This document shows positions 17,754 to 26,890 of a stretch of DNA of 64,000 nt, in pieces. The stretch's first letter is position 1. Each line of letters starts with the position of its first letter. Origin of the DNA: DATHZQ01 sp963823505 (lineage in GTDB: Bacteria; Actinomycetota; Acidimicrobiia; Spongiisociales; UBA5794); contig CAWGLY010000005.1 in NCBI GenBank assembly GCA_963823505.1, forward strand, positions 310,001 through 374,000. The letters run 5' to 3'. The translations under genes and the position numbers were made by a program. Under the pieces are notes generated by a model. It saw nothing but the letters and a program-made list of their open reading frames with translations. It did not search any database and had not been told where the DNA came from.

Positions 17754-18698
17754 TCAGGCGCGTAGGAGGTGACTGGTGAGGAAGCTTCGTTGCGCATCCA
17801 CAGAGGATGTGAAGTACTCGGAATGGTGATAGACAAGTCCGAAGTGGCCGCCGCCGATTTCGAAGACTTCTTGCGGCCCCGACGTTGAGGCATGCACCTG
17901 TCGGGCGATCGCGGAATCGCACCAGGGCATCTCGTCTTCCTCGGCCACCACCAGAAGAAAGGGCACATCGATGTGAGGGATGCACGGTTGGGGGCTGAAC
18001 GCGATGGGCGTGTCGATGACTCTCTGCGTGGCCTGATTCTGCCAACCGGTGCCAAACCTTGCGCCATAGCTTATGAACCAGTGAAACGCGGTGATCGGTG
18101 TGAGGAAGGATGGTGTGCTCAGCTGATCCGGGGAAACGACCGGCATCGGTCCGAGCACCTGCGACGCATACGAGCCGAACGTGTTGTCCAAGAGGATGCC
18201 GCGGATGGTGTCGAACTTGGAGCCGTCGGTATCGGGTTGTTCGAGTTCGTCGCCGAATGCAGGGCACTGCACGATCACTGCCGCTACTCGTCGGTCGACC
18301 GCTGCAACGACAGCAGCGACCCGGCCGCTCAGGCTGTCGCCCCAGACTGCGATCGCTTCCGTGTCGACGCCCACCGTACTCGCGAGATGGTCGATACAGG
18401 CGATATAGTCCCGAGCTTCGGCCCACGGATTGATCTGGCAGCGCGGGTCACCATCGGATCTGCCAAATCCGCGCGTGTCAACCAGAAGCGCAGCCACGCC
18501 GGTCTGGGCGAACGCTGCCGCGTATTGATCAGCCACCATCCCCTCGATGGTTGCGGAGAACCCATGGATCATCACCATTGAGGGAATCTGCTCCGAACGA
18601 GACTCGGGCTCGAATAGCCAACCTCGAAGCGTCACACCATCGGACTCGATTTCAACTGGATGCCTCACGACGCCCTCTGAGCTTCTGGGCAGCTCCAT
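17754..18698 (-). CDS. Alpha/beta hydrolase
   Basis: A 314-residue serine hydrolase of the dienelactone-hydrolase/S15-like group. HGFSATIEGM provides the oxyanion region, WGDSLSGR the nucleophile elbow, and FLLVVAEEDEMPW and GGGHFGLVY the acid and histidine regions. I place the start at 18698 (MELPRSSEG), because AAGGGAG stands just upstream on this strand; the frame stays open to 19043 but the extra residues look non-coding. It is the first intact gene of the accessory region. The substrate is unknown; the protein begins directly with the hydrolase fold and lacks a signal peptide. Confidence 0.8.
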   Translation of the reverse strand: MELPRSSEGVVRHPVEIESDGVTLRGWLFEPESRSEQIPSMVMIHGFSATIEGMVADQYAAAFAQTGVAALLVDTRGFGRSDGDPRCQINPWAEARDYIACIDHLASTVGVDTEAIAVWGDSLSGRVAAVVAAVDRRVAAVIVQCPAFGDELEQPDTDGSKFDTIRGILLDNTFGSYASQVLGPMPVVSPDQLSTPSFLTPITAFHWFISYGARFGTGWQNQATQRVIDTPIAFSPQPCIPHIDVPFLLVVAEEDEMPWCDSAIARQVHASTSGPQEVFEIGGGHFGLVYHHSEYFTSSVDAQRSFLTSHLLRA

Positions 18699-18716
18699 CC
18701 AATCCGCTCCCTTCGA

Positions 18717-19099
18717 TCCACGGCGAGCGTAGACGGCGGCGTTGCGGCGCAGCAACCACGGCGCACCTGTAGGCACACACGCGCACCGGTGACACGCCGG
18801 GATGGCCGGCTGCCGGCCTAGAAGGTCACCGCACTCGAGAGTCGGTGGACCGCGGACGGTGGCGTTGCCCTTCTGGCGGAGGCGCTCGGCCTGCCGGATA
18901 GCGGGCTGCCGAGGGTGCACCAGTAGCTCTTGGTTGTGTGATTTGGGCTGCGGTCCGGGGCTCACCGGATGTTTCTGCCCCGGTGCCTTCCGTTCTCGCT
19001 TTTGAAACCGGTGCGTGCTGGCGTCCCCGAGGCTGGGGGCCACTGCGAGCTGTATGGTGGATCGGAGGCAGGGATCTCGCGCCTGAAAGGGGAGGCTTG
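18717..19099. other. Intergenic region without a recognised gene
   Basis: About 380 bp between the divergent hydrolase and DinB-like genes. I see no clear ORF, tRNA or repeat copy. Open frames on both strands are extensions of the flanking genes. The region must hold at least two divergent promoters, but no element is clear enough to call. Confidence 0.4.
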
Positions 19100-19816
19100 G
19101 TGAGTCCGGACACGCAGGGGCAGGTGATTGCGGGGCCGGTGCGAGTGGTCATCGAGCGGGGACCGAAGGGGAAGAAGTCGGTGGTGTTCGCCCTCGATTG
19201 GTCGGGTTGGAACCGGGGGGCCAAGACACCCGAGCTGGCGTTGGAGGTCCTCGAGTCGTACCGGCAGAGATATCGACCGGTGGCGGTCGAGGCGGGGTTC
19301 GATGACGAGTTCGACGCTGCCGGTGGCTTGGAAGTGGTCGAAGACCGGGTTGGGACAGGCTCAACCGACTTCTGGGGCATCAGCCTCTCCCCGTCCAGCA
19401 CGGAGCAGGACCCGATGGATCCCGAAGAGATGGAACGGAGGATCCGGCTGCTCCAGGCTGCCTGGTCCTACTTCGACGCCGTCGCAGCGCGGGTGTCCGC
19501 CGAGATGCGCAAAGGACCCCGCGGAGGTGGACGTGACCGTGACCAGATCGTCCGTCACGTGATCCGCAATGAGAGCGAAGAGTTCGCCAAGAAGGTCGGC
19601 ATCCGCATCCCCGAAGAAGCTGCCCTCACCCCGGCCGGTCTCCGTGAGCATCGGGAAGGCTATGTCGCGGCCATGCGGGCCTACAACGCGGGAGAAGGAA
19701 AGCCCATGCGGTCGTGGACGCTCCCGTTTCTGATCCGGCACAGCGCCTTCCACGTCCTCGACCACGCCTGGGAGATGGAGGACAAGGACCTCACCGAAAG
19801 CCCGACGGCGTCGTAG
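19100..19816 (+). CDS. Hypothetical protein with a DinB-like C-terminal part
   Basis: The 238-residue protein starts at GTG 19100, right after GAAAGGGGAGG. The N-terminal part (about 1-95) is beta-rich and unrecognised. The C-terminal part is helical and ends RHSAFHVLDHAWEMEDKD, which has the spaced His residues of DinB/YfiT-like metal-binding four-helix bundles. That resemblance is my reading of a short motif. Such domains often bind a divalent metal and act in thiol-dependent reactions. It is followed by the first dyad repeat of the array. Existence is likely; function is not established. Confidence 0.65.
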   Translation: MSPDTQGQVIAGPVRVVIERGPKGKKSVVFALDWSGWNRGAKTPELALEVLESYRQRYRPVAVEAGFDDEFDAAGGLEVVEDRVGTGSTDFWGISLSPSSTEQDPMDPEEMERRIRLLQAAWSYFDAVAARVSAEMRKGPRGGGRDRDQIVRHVIRNESEEFAKKVGIRIPEEAALTPAGLREHREGYVAAMRAYNAGEGKPMRSWTLPFLIRHSAFHVLDHAWEMEDKDLTESPTAS

Positions 19817-19834
19817 CCAGTCGTTCGGGCTGCA

Positions 19835-19900
19835 GCCGGGGTCAGCAGGTCCGGCGCGCAAACGCCCGCGCCTCGGAACCCCGCCGATCGAGGCACATCC
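19835..19900 (+). repeat. Dyad array repeat R0
   Basis: A divergent copy of the 50-70 bp repeat that recurs through 41.1 kb. It keeps the central CGCGCAAACGCCC block and the right arm GCCGATCGAGGCACATC, but the left arm is degraded (GCCGGGGTCAGCAG). It sits between the DinB-like gene and the glyoxalase-like gene. Confidence 0.5.
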
Positions 19901-20033
19901 GCGATTGCGCCGCCGCGTAATGAGCGGCCGCCTCAGTGCGTCCAAAGCACCGGTGTGTGCGCGATCTTGGGCGAACCTCATCGGTGTTCTGATCGGAAGA
20001 AGAACGGCGCGACTGGACGCTATGTTGCCGGGT

Positions 20034-21208
20034 ATGGGAGCGATCGGGCCGGATTGGCGGGTGGTCGATGGTGCTCCGACGGCGTGGTTCGCCACGCCGT
20101 CGCTGATCGAGGGGGCGGCGCTGGCCGGGCGCATCGTGGAGCTGTCGTCTGAGATCGTGGTCGACTTGCGCCCAACGGGCATGCGGGTGCGCCTCGACTC
20201 ACACGGACACGCCGACGCGGTGTCGGCGGTTGCGCGGGGTCTCGGTCTGGCCGCGAATCCTGCCGTGTTGCAGCAGTTGACAGTTGTGTTCGAGTCCGAG
20301 AGTCCGATCGGGGTGAGGCGGTTCTGGCAGAGAGTGCTCGACTACGAGCCTGGCCAGGATGGCGGTTTGGCGGATCCGTTGCGGCGCGATGTAGCGATTC
20401 GGATCCGGGAGTCGACTGAGCTGCGGCCGCTGCGAAACGGTATCCACATCGACGTGGTGCGGCCGGCTGCGGCGGTCGAGCAGGCGAGCCTTGGTGAGGG
20501 ATTCGGACCGTACGGGGTCTGCCACACCGATCCCGACGGCAACGAGGTCGATCTGGTGCCGGGCGAGGTGCTCGGCGAGAGCAGCAGGACGGCCGACTGG
20601 CAGGCGGTATTCAGCGCGATGGTGTGCTACCGCACCACCTCGCCGACGCAGCAGCGTGACCTGGCCGCCGCAGCAGCAGCCTTGGCCGACGACACGGGCT
20701 TCCCGCTGCTGGTCGACCTGCGTCCCGGGCTTGTGATCATCCACAGCGGCAAGGACCAGTGGGAACACGACGCCCCGGCCTCGAGCTCGACTACACCGAC
20801 CTCGCCGGAAACCTTCAGACCGCTGCCCGCGAACTCGGAGCCACTGCGAATCCGGGGTTAGCGCGCTTCGTTCAGGTCTTCGTGGACGCTGCCGACGTCG
20901 CCGCAGTCCGCGCCTTCTGGATCGCCGCACTCGGCTACATCCACGACCGGCGAGCCGCGGTCACCGACATCTACGATCCACGACGGCTGAACCCGGTGCT
21001 GGTGTTCCAAGAGCTCGATCATTTGGAGACCGATCGCCGCCGGCAGCGCAACCGCATCCACTTCGAGCTCGAAGTGCAGCCGGAGCTCGCAGAGACGCGC
21101 CTCGCCACGACGGTCGCAGCCGGTGGCCAGCTCCTCGCCGAATCGGAGAACCGCTGGCGGGTCGCCGACCCCGAAGGCAACGAACTGGTGATCGTCGGCG
21201 GGGCATGA
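20034..21208 (+). pseudogene. Two-domain glyoxalase-like (VOC) protein, frameshifted
   Basis: Two frames together encode one protein with two related VOC/glyoxalase-like modules. The first frame runs from ATG 20034 through GVCHTDPDGNEVDLVPGE to about 20775. The second picks up PGLELDYTDLA and continues to WRVADPEGNELVIVGG at 21208. Inserting a single G in the CCCCGG run near 20775 would restore one frame, so this is either a recent frameshift or a sequencing error. A TATGTT box 7 nt before ATG 20034 would make it leaderless. VOC proteins include dioxygenases, lyases and resistance proteins; no specific activity can be named. Confidence 0.7.
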
Positions 21209-21367
21209 GCTCGCACTCGTCTGAGCTCCATGCTCAGGGGCTTCTCACGACGGCCAGTCTGGCGCATCTCGACAGGGAGAGGCATCTCAAAGCTCCGGAA
21301 ACCACTCTCCGCTCTGATAGAAGGGAATGGGGCGAGGTGCATCGCGCACTAGGCGTCCCCTACCCGC

Positions 21368-21430
21368 ACACCGATCAACGGATCCCGAACAAGAACACCC
21401 GCAATCCGGAACAGCGCCGAACGGCACGTC
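21368..21430 (+). repeat. Dyad array repeat R1
   Basis: A copy of the array repeat: left arm ACCGATCAACGG, central AACAAGAACACC, right end GCGCCGAACGGCACGTC. The surrounding 345-bp gap (21209-21553) between the glyoxalase-like and esterase genes holds only this repeat and no gene I can support. Confidence 0.65.
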
Positions 21431-21553
21431 GGCGCTCGGTCGGGAGGGGTTTGCTCGAGACCGTCAATCGCACGATATCTTCAGTTGTCGGCTGCTACAT
21501 GGCGGAGCCAGGCTGGCTTGGCGACATCGAGATCGAGGTTGTTGAGGCGGCGC

Positions 21554-22462
21554 TCAGCCTGCCGGGTCTGGATCAAACGCCGCCCTGAGTGCGTCGATCT
21601 GGCTGCGGTGGAAGTCCTGTACAACCGGGGCGCTGAGCGCCGCCTCGAAGCCGTGGTAGCCGCCCTCGACCACCTTGAGTTCACAGGGCACGCCAGCCTC
21701 CTGCAGGCGTCGGGCGTACTCGACGTCTTCGTCGTGAAACAGGTCCAGCGTGCCGACTCCGATCCACGCCGGCGGTAGGCCGGACAGGTCTTCGGCGCGG
21801 GATGGTGCAGCGTACGGGTGCACATCGTCACCCGTGGCACCAGCCAGGTATGAGGACCAGCCGAAGCGGTTGCAGGTCTGGTTCCACAGCTTGACCGGCA
21901 TGTCGTCCAGGTCGGTTCGCTGGGCGGTGCGGTCGTCGAGCATCGGGTAGATCAGCATTTGGAAGACCGGTTTGACGCCCATCTCATCTCGAGCTCGAAG
22001 AGCCAGTCCCGCTGCCAGGCCGCCACCTGCGCTCCCGCCACCGATGGCGATGCGGCCGGGGTCGACATCGGGTCGATCGGCCAACCACGCCAGCGCTGCG
22101 GCACAGTCGTCCATCGCTGCCGGGAACGGGTGTTTGGGGGCAAGGCGGTATTCGACGAAGGCCATCGCCATATCAATGTGGGGGATGTACCGCTTGTGGG
22201 TCAGCGAGAACTCCGTGACGGCGGTCCCGACCACCATGCCGCCGGCGTGCATCCACAGCAGCGCCGGGGCGGGCTTGCGTCCTGACGGCGGACCGACGTA
22301 GTAGACATCGGCGGTTTCGCTGACCGACACCTTGCGTGCCTTTGGTCTGATGAAGCGCTTCTGAAGCGCCTCCATGGCGCGGAAGAAGGGCAGCGTTCGG
22401 GGAAGGCCGAGTGATGGCGGATAGAACCGTGCCTTGGTCAGATCGGGGTGGTAGGTCGCCAT
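21554..22462 (-). CDS. HSL-family alpha/beta hydrolase (esterase/lipase)
   Basis: A 302-residue esterase of the hormone-sensitive-lipase type. The oxyanion motif is MHAGGM (a variant of HGGG), the nucleophile elbow GGGSAGGG, the acid GTLDLFHDED and the catalytic His GGYHGFE. It begins MATYHPDL; TAGCAT six bases before the ATG suggests a leaderless promoter. The gene is flanked by R1 and R2 and is transcribed against the array orientation. Substrates are probably short-chain esters. Confidence 0.88.
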   Translation of the reverse strand: MATYHPDLTKARFYPPSLGLPRTLPFFRAMEALQKRFIRPKARKVSVSETADVYYVGPPSGRKPAPALLWMHAGGMVVGTAVTEFSLTHKRYIPHIDMAMAFVEYRLAPKHPFPAAMDDCAAALAWLADRPDVDPGRIAIGGGSAGGGLAAGLALRARDEMGVKPVFQMLIYPMLDDRTAQRTDLDDMPVKLWNQTCNRFGWSSYLAGATGDDVHPYAAPSRAEDLSGLPPAWIGVGTLDLFHDEDVEYARRLQEAGVPCELKVVEGGYHGFEAALSAPVVQDFHRSQIDALRAAFDPDPAG

Positions 22463-22620
22463 CGTGGGATGCTACCAATCAGTTTTCGGCCAATGTTCGA
22501 CACGAAGGTCGAGTAGTCGGGGGGACCCTCGGCAAACCGACGAGCCGTCCCTAACGGATCGAACGGATTGGCAACCATCGACCCCAACGTAGACGCCATG
22601 CCTTCCACCCTCCCGGTGTC

Positions 22621-22684
22621 CACGCCGATCACCAGATACCGAGCGATAACAAGCCAACGCCGGAGCCACGCATCGCGGCACTTC
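22621..22684 (+). repeat. Dyad array repeat R2
   Basis: A good copy of the repeat: CACGCCGATCACCAGATACC on the left, CGGCACTTC on the right, with an imperfect inverted pair in between. The 400-bp gap 22463-22862 that contains it has no gene; short open frames there lack coding character. Confidence 0.7.
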
Positions 22685-22862
22685 GAGAAGCGCCTGCTCC
22701 TGGTCGGGTGGTCACTGAGCGTGGTGGTTGCCCGTTGCCACGGTCTGTACCCGGCGAGGTGCAACAACATGCCGGTTCGAGGGTGGTTGAGGGTGCGCGA
22801 TACCGTGCGGCGTGGTGAGCGTTATGGGCGGCTTCGGATCGGTCGGCGTACGTGCCGACCAC

Positions 22863-23396
22863 TCAGCTGTCACCATAGATCCACCCACCGAAATCCGGGA
22901 CGTCGGGGTCATACTTCCGACTTGTCGGCACTGCCATCCGGATCTCGGTGTACGGGTACCCCCAAGTGTCTGCGGTTCCCGACTTGACGACCCGCATACC
23001 ATGCTTGCGGTAGAGCTGGATCGCCGGCTCGTTCCCGAGCCTGGCCAGCGTCCAGGCCTGTTCGCCAAGTGCGACCATGGCTTCCGTCAGGAGCCGATCT
23101 CCAATCCCTTGTCGATGGTGTGCAGGATCGACGTATAGCCACGACAGATAGCCGCTATCGCGCCATTCGCCGCGTTCGCGCCACCCCACGAATCCGACGA
23201 CGCTCCCCTCGACGCAAGCCACCATCGCCGTGTTGAGTCGTCGGAAGGTTTCCCAATCCTCCTGGTCCGGCAGCGGTCGGAAGGCGCGCCGATCGACCCC
23301 GCACAAGTCGAGTTCGGTGTTGGCGGCGCGTTCGTACACATCACAGAGCCCGTCCCAGTCCTCTGGCGAGAACGCTCGGATGGAGAATCCTGCCAT
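22863..23396 (-). CDS. GNAT-family N-acetyltransferase
   Basis: A 177-residue acetyl-CoA-dependent acetyltransferase. The acetyl-CoA-binding motif A is seen as LYVDPAHHRQGIGDRLL (about residues 95-111), preceded by VGFVGWRERGEW and followed by NEPAIQLYRKHGMRV, the usual beta5-alpha5 segment. The ATG is at 23396. It lies 6 nt after the methyltransferase gene on the same strand, so the two are probably co-transcribed. The acceptor substrate is unknown. Confidence 0.88.
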   Translation of the reverse strand: MAGFSIRAFSPEDWDGLCDVYERAANTELDLCGVDRRAFRPLPDQEDWETFRRLNTAMVACVEGSVVGFVGWRERGEWRDSGYLSWLYVDPAHHRQGIGDRLLTEAMVALGEQAWTLARLGNEPAIQLYRKHGMRVVKSGTADTWGYPYTEIRMAVPTSRKYDPDVPDFGGWIYGDS

Positions 23397-23402
23397 GGTG
23401 GA

Positions 23403-24188
23403 TCAGCGCCGGCGTGCGGCCGTCAGGGCTACCACGAGAGGACGGGTGATCTGGCCATCGAATTGCCGGCGTATGAATGACTCCATGTCGTCGAGCAAGC
23501 CCCGGCGGTCCTCTGGGTCCATCATCTGCGTCACGGAGTACGACAGCATCAACTTGCGGTAATCAGCTGCGGTGTAGGTGTGGTCCCAGTCCCACCTGTG
23601 GACCTCAGGTGAGTCGAATCGGTCGTCATGCTCGAGGAGCTTTCGGATCGGTGGGTCAACATCGTCGCGGGTTGGCGCCGGAGGGCCCTGGTGTGCCTGT
23701 CCGTACTTCTCGTAAATGGGCTGGGCTGCTTCGAAGAACCCGTTGTCCACAGGAGACGTGACCTGGATGAGATCCACGATGGCCAAGATGCCGTCGAGCC
23801 GTAGGATGCTGGCGGGCCGGTCAGTCTGTGCTCGTGGCGAGATCCAGTGGTAGGCCGTAGCGGAGAACACCGCGTCAACGCTCAATGGCGCGATCTCCAC
23901 TTGCTCGAAGTCGCCAACGGTGACGCGGAGTCGATCATTGGGAAGGTTCGAGCGGAGCTTCGCAGCCATCGCAGGGCCAATCTCGACAGCGTGTACCAAT
24001 GCTCCTCGATCGAGCAGATCTTTGGTTGCCTGGCCCGTGCCGGGGCCTACCTCCACGATGCTCGGATGAGTCGGCAGCATCGCGAACAAGGTCGCGTACA
24101 ACTCTGCGGGATACGACGGCCTGATCTCGTCGTAAACATCCGGGACCTCGTTGAAGGACAGCCGGTGATCCGCGTGTCGTCGGCTCAT
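23403..24188 (-). CDS. Class I SAM-dependent methyltransferase
   Basis: The 261-residue protein begins MSRRHADHRLSFNEVPDVYDEIRPSYP, the typical start of small actinobacterial methyltransferases. Motif I is VEVGPGTGQAT, followed by an acidic AVEIGPAMA strand and SVDAVFSATAYHWI for motif IV. I start at ATG 24188, since the extra 13 upstream residues look non-native. The substrate is not predictable. It precedes the GNAT gene in what looks like a two-gene operon. Confidence 0.85.
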   Translation of the reverse strand: MSRRHADHRLSFNEVPDVYDEIRPSYPAELYATLFAMLPTHPSIVEVGPGTGQATKDLLDRGALVHAVEIGPAMAAKLRSNLPNDRLRVTVGDFEQVEIAPLSVDAVFSATAYHWISPRAQTDRPASILRLDGILAIVDLIQVTSPVDNGFFEAAQPIYEKYGQAHQGPPAPTRDDVDPPIRKLLEHDDRFDSPEVHRWDWDHTYTAADYRKLMLSYSVTQMMDPEDRRGLLDDMESFIRRQFDGQITRPLVVALTAARRR

Positions 24189-24337
24189 GTCAGTAATCCT
24201 GCCAGCAGACGCCGATGTACCCAACACGCTCGTCTCTCCTGGCCGTCGTTGTGCAACCGCTTGGCTGACCTCCTTCGTTCGCCAGCGCGGCTCAACGCCA
24301 ACACATGGAAGAACCCCCGAGCTGCTGGAATGGCGGC

Positions 24338-24808
24338 ATGGAGAAGGCCCGGCTGATTCTCACCTGTGGGTTGCCCGCAGCGGGAAAGACCACACTCGCC
24401 AAGGAGCTTGCTGCCCAACGTGGCGCAGTGCGGCTCACGAAGGACGAGTGGCAACGGGCCCTCGGCTCCAGCCCCTGGGACAGGGAGGTCGGCGAGAAGA
24501 TCGAACAGGAGCTCTGGCGCCTTGCTCAGGACCTGCTGCGTCTTGGAGTGAGCGTGGTGCTCGACTTCGGGCTTTGGGCGCGAGTCGAGCGTGACGAGCT
24601 GCGTGCAGCTGCTCGCGGTCTTGGTGTTGGCGTCGAACTGCCCTACCTCGAAGTCCCTCTTGATGAACTCTGGCAGCGCATCGAGGTACGAAACTCGGCG
24701 CCACCCTGGGACAGCGAACCGATCACACGCGCCCACCTCGATGAGTGGCACGCCGCCTTCCAAGCTCCCGATGCTGCCGAGCTCGCCTTGTTCGACTCCG
24801 TTGACTGA
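24338..24808 (+). CDS. AAA_33/zeta-type P-loop ATPase (predicted kinase)
   Basis: A 156-residue P-loop protein with Walker A GLPAAGKTT near the N-terminus, KDEWQRALG after it and VVLDFGLWARVERDEL, matching small predicted kinases of the AAA_33 group, which includes zeta-toxin-like proteins and phosphotransferases. The ATG at 24338 is favoured because the upstream 11 residues are unlike the family and TGGAAT lies six bases before it. It is divergent from the methyltransferase gene. It could be a resistance kinase or a toxin-like protein; no antitoxin gene is evident. Confidence 0.75.
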   Translation: MEKARLILTCGLPAAGKTTLAKELAAQRGAVRLTKDEWQRALGSSPWDREVGEKIEQELWRLAQDLLRLGVSVVLDFGLWARVERDELRAAARGLGVGVELPYLEVPLDELWQRIEVRNSAPPWDSEPITRAHLDEWHAAFQAPDAAELALFDSVD

Positions 24809-24852
24809 AGCGGAGTAGCCGCCGGCAGCGCCCAACCGGTAGAGCGTCACGA

Positions 24853-24914
24853 ACGCAGATCGCCAGATCCCGGTCGGAAACAAGCCGCAGCCAGAACCAC
24901 GCATAGCGGCACGT
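24853..24914 (+). repeat. Dyad array repeat R3
   Basis: ACGCAGATCGCCAGATCCCGG opens the copy in place of the usual GCCGATCACC, and ACCACGCATAGCGGCACGT closes it. It resembles R2 and R9 most in its right half. It separates the kinase-like gene from the redoxin gene. Confidence 0.65.
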
Positions 24915-24966
24915 ATGTGGGCGGTGCTGATCGCCTACTGGAGCCGAGGCAGGCCATACTGGCCTG

Positions 24967-25710
24967 GTGGCTTGGTTGAGCACTCTTGGATTGGTCGTCG
25001 TCTTGGCGGGCTTCGTTGCGTACGCTGCGCTGCTCTTCGCGATTCACAGGTTCACTTATCGAACCTGGGCCTTCGACAGCGTCGTGGCGCTGGGGATGCT
25101 GCTGGCAGCAGCCGGTTGGATCAGCGGCGCCGTTGACGTAACTGGTGGCGTCGCGCTCGCAGCCGGGGTGGCGTGGTTCCCGCTAACTCGACGAGAGTTA
25201 CGGATCCGAGGATCTGAGAAGCTGAATCTGCGTCCCGGTGATCAGTTTCCGTCAATGGCCGTGACCACAACAGACGGCGCGGTGGTCACCGAGCAAGACC
25301 TCGTCGCACACGCCCCCACCTTGTTGGTTTTGTACCGCGGCTGGTGGTGCCCGTCGCACAAGTCGCAACTCAATGAGTTGGTTGGAGCCTACGAACGTCT
25401 GGCGGCAGCTGGGCTCTCGGTCTATGCGGGCTCCGTTGACAGTCCGAGCGAAGCCGCATCGATCCAAGAACACGTCGGCGACAAGATGACCATCCTATGC
25501 GACGTCCCGACAAGCCTGCTCGATGACATCGGTATACGAGATACGAAGGGCGCCCCGTGGTACGACCGCCTCCTTTTCGGGGCGAAGAAACAAGACATCG
25601 CGATGCCCGCAGCGGTCGTCATCGACTCATCCGGCACCGTTGTGTACTCGTACCGGGCAACCAGGGTCGATGACCGCCCCGATCCCGACCGGATTCTGGC
25701 GAACCTCTAA
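24967..25710 (+). CDS. Membrane-anchored AhpC/TSA-family redoxin
   Basis: The N-terminal 75 residues contain two or three hydrophobic segments (about 5-25, 36-55, 58-72). A thioredoxin-fold peroxiredoxin-like domain follows from about residue 85. The active-site segment is LYRGWWCPSHKSQL with Cys128 in the peroxidatic position. The orientation is uncertain. The GTG at 24967 is used; CATACT six bases upstream implies leaderless transcription. It probably reduces peroxides or shuttles electrons at the membrane. It is the only gene between R3 and R4. Confidence 0.8.
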   Translation: MAWLSTLGLVVVLAGFVAYAALLFAIHRFTYRTWAFDSVVALGMLLAAAGWISGAVDVTGGVALAAGVAWFPLTRRELRIRGSEKLNLRPGDQFPSMAVTTTDGAVVTEQDLVAHAPTLLVLYRGWWCPSHKSQLNELVGAYERLAAAGLSVYAGSVDSPSEAASIQEHVGDKMTILCDVPTSLLDDIGIRDTKGAPWYDRLLFGAKKQDIAMPAAVVIDSSGTVVYSYRATRVDDRPDPDRILANL

Positions 25711-25759
25711 GCCCCAACCCCCCAACTTGCAACGGAGACGAAGGCAAGCGTCTCGTCCC

Positions 25760-25822
25760 GCGCCGATCGCCGGATATCGAACCCGAACGCACATCCCGTC
25801 CAGTGCGCTGGATCGGCACGTC
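25760..25822 (+). repeat. Dyad array repeat R4 (clearest inverted-repeat copy)
   Basis: The outer arms GCCGATC and GATCGGC are perfect 7-bp inverted repeats, and an inner pair CGCAC/GTGCG brackets a 10-nt loop. This copy shows the underlying architecture best: an imperfect cruciform about 63 bp long. Confidence 0.75.
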
Positions 25823-25860
25823 TCGTGCCGGTGAAGGGGAGCTGTCATCATGTGCTGAGA

Positions 25861-26229
25861 ATGAATGATGCCCCAACATGGGTTGCACGAACGTGCCGGA
25901 TCGCCAAGTCGTGGCGGATTGGCGCTGAATCGGTCAGAGAACACTTTCAACGGGCTGCTCCCGACCTGAGCGACGAGCCCAGTTTTCTCGCTGCAGTGCG
26001 CGGCCACCTGCGCAGCCAACCTGAACTCGTACATGCATGGCAGAGCTACGTCGACGACAAGCGCGGAACCCCCAGCCCCTACCTCGACCTTAGGTCAGCC
26101 GAGGTGGGGTGGATGAACACCCGCGGCAAACGGGAAGACATCTCGCGGCACGATGACGAGTTCGACGCGGCCGCGCAATTCATCTGGCGCGAGGCGAACT
26201 GGGTCTTGACACGGCAACGGGTGACGTGA
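25861..26229 (+). CDS. Hypothetical protein
   Basis: I do not recognise this protein. From ATG 25861 it has 122 residues, is soluble and rich in Arg/Trp (WVARTCRIAKSWRIG, FIWREANWVL). The frame is open to 25825, but that extension runs into the R4 region. It is alone between R4 and R5, and its stop codon abuts R5. The compact fit between two repeats suggests a single-gene cargo unit. Confidence 0.55.
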   Translation: MNDAPTWVARTCRIAKSWRIGAESVREHFQRAAPDLSDEPSFLAAVRGHLRSQPELVHAWQSYVDDKRGTPSPYLDLRSAEVGWMNTRGKREDISRHDDEFDAAAQFIWREANWVLTRQRVT

Positions 26230-26292
26230 GCGCCGATCACCAGATATGGGATGAGAACGAGCACCTCCACCGACCACGCAGATCGGCACCTC
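26230..26292 (+). repeat. Dyad array repeat R5
   Basis: The copy starts immediately after the stop codon of the preceding ORF. Outer arms GCCGATC and GATCGGC are perfect inverted repeats. The core has GAGAACGAGCACC and ACCACGCA. Confidence 0.75.
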
Positions 26293-26305
26293 GTGCTCGG
26301 GTGGG

Positions 26306-26584
26306 TCATTGCTGTCGATAGATGTCGCGGCGGTGCCCGACACGGAGCACGATGACTTCTCGCCGGTCGTCGTCGATGCGGTAGAGGATGCGGTAGGTGC
26401 CGCGTCGGGCGCTCCAGACGCCTTCCAGCTCGTTGCGGAGCGCGCCGCCTACCCGCTGCGGGTTGTCGAGTAGCGGTCCGGTGATGAAGTCGATGACAGC
26501 GAACGCCACTGCTTCAGGGAGCGTCTCGCGGATCGCCCGTGCGGCGGGCGCTGTCACGACGATCTCGTACCGGGGTTCGGTCAC
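26306..26584 (-). CDS. RelE/ParE-family toxin
   Basis: A 92-residue toxin. It begins YEIVVTAPAARAIRETLPEAV, then NPQRVGGALRNELEGVWSARRGTYRILYRIDDD and ends IVLRVGHRRDIYR, the pattern of RelE mRNA interferases that cleave mRNA on the ribosome. The ATG overlaps the antitoxin stop by 4 nt, so translation is coupled. The pair lies between R5 and R6. The conserved Arg residues of the RGTYRILYRI strand and the terminal Tyr suggest an active enzyme. Confidence 0.9.
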   Translation of the reverse strand: MTEPRYEIVVTAPAARAIRETLPEAVAFAVIDFITGPLLDNPQRVGGALRNELEGVWSARRGTYRILYRIDDDRREVIVLRVGHRRDIYRQQ

Positions 26585-26850
26585 CGGGGCCGGAGAGCCC
26601 TGACGGCGTCGACTCCGCGCACCACGTCGCCTTCGAGATAGGCGCGGTGGGCCTCGACGAGTTCGGCCACCGCATCAGAGTCACCCAGTACCGCAAGGGT
26701 CTCTTCCAGTGCTTCGAGGTCTTCGGGGCTGATGAGTACGGCGGCCGGCGTCCCGTTCTTGGTTACAACGACACGCTCGTGGTGTGCTTGGACGCGTTCG
26801 ATGAACTCCGAGAAGCGGTCCCGTACAGTTCGCAACGATTCACTTGACAT
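26581..26850 (-). CDS. Phd/YefM-family antitoxin
   Basis: The partner of the adjoining RelE-type toxin. Motifs SLRTVRDRFSEFIERVQAHHERVVVTKNGTPAAVLISPEDLEALEETLAVL are diagnostic, split as an N-terminal DNA-binding half and a C-terminal toxin-binding half. I place the start at ATG 26850, seven bases after CACAAT; a GTG six bases further up is possible. Phd-type proteins repress their own operon, so autoregulation is expected. Confidence 0.9.
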   Translation of the reverse strand: MSSESLRTVRDRFSEFIERVQAHHERVVVTKNGTPAAVLISPEDLEALEETLAVLGDSDAVAELVEAHRAYLEGDVVRGVDAVRALRPR

Positions 26851-26890
26851 GGCCACAATTGTGCCACACCCAATGGCCTATGGGAAGACC

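Noticed and set aside
18938..19099. Upstream extension of the DinB-like protein
   Set aside because: The GTG at 19100 has a strong ribosome binding site and the extra 54 residues look random.
21205..21588. A 127-codon ORF crossing R1
   Set aside because: It is read through a repeat copy and into the antisense of the esterase gene.
24227..24300. A further array repeat near ACGCCGATGTACCCAACACG
   Set aside because: Only a short left-arm-like segment is present, without core or right arm.
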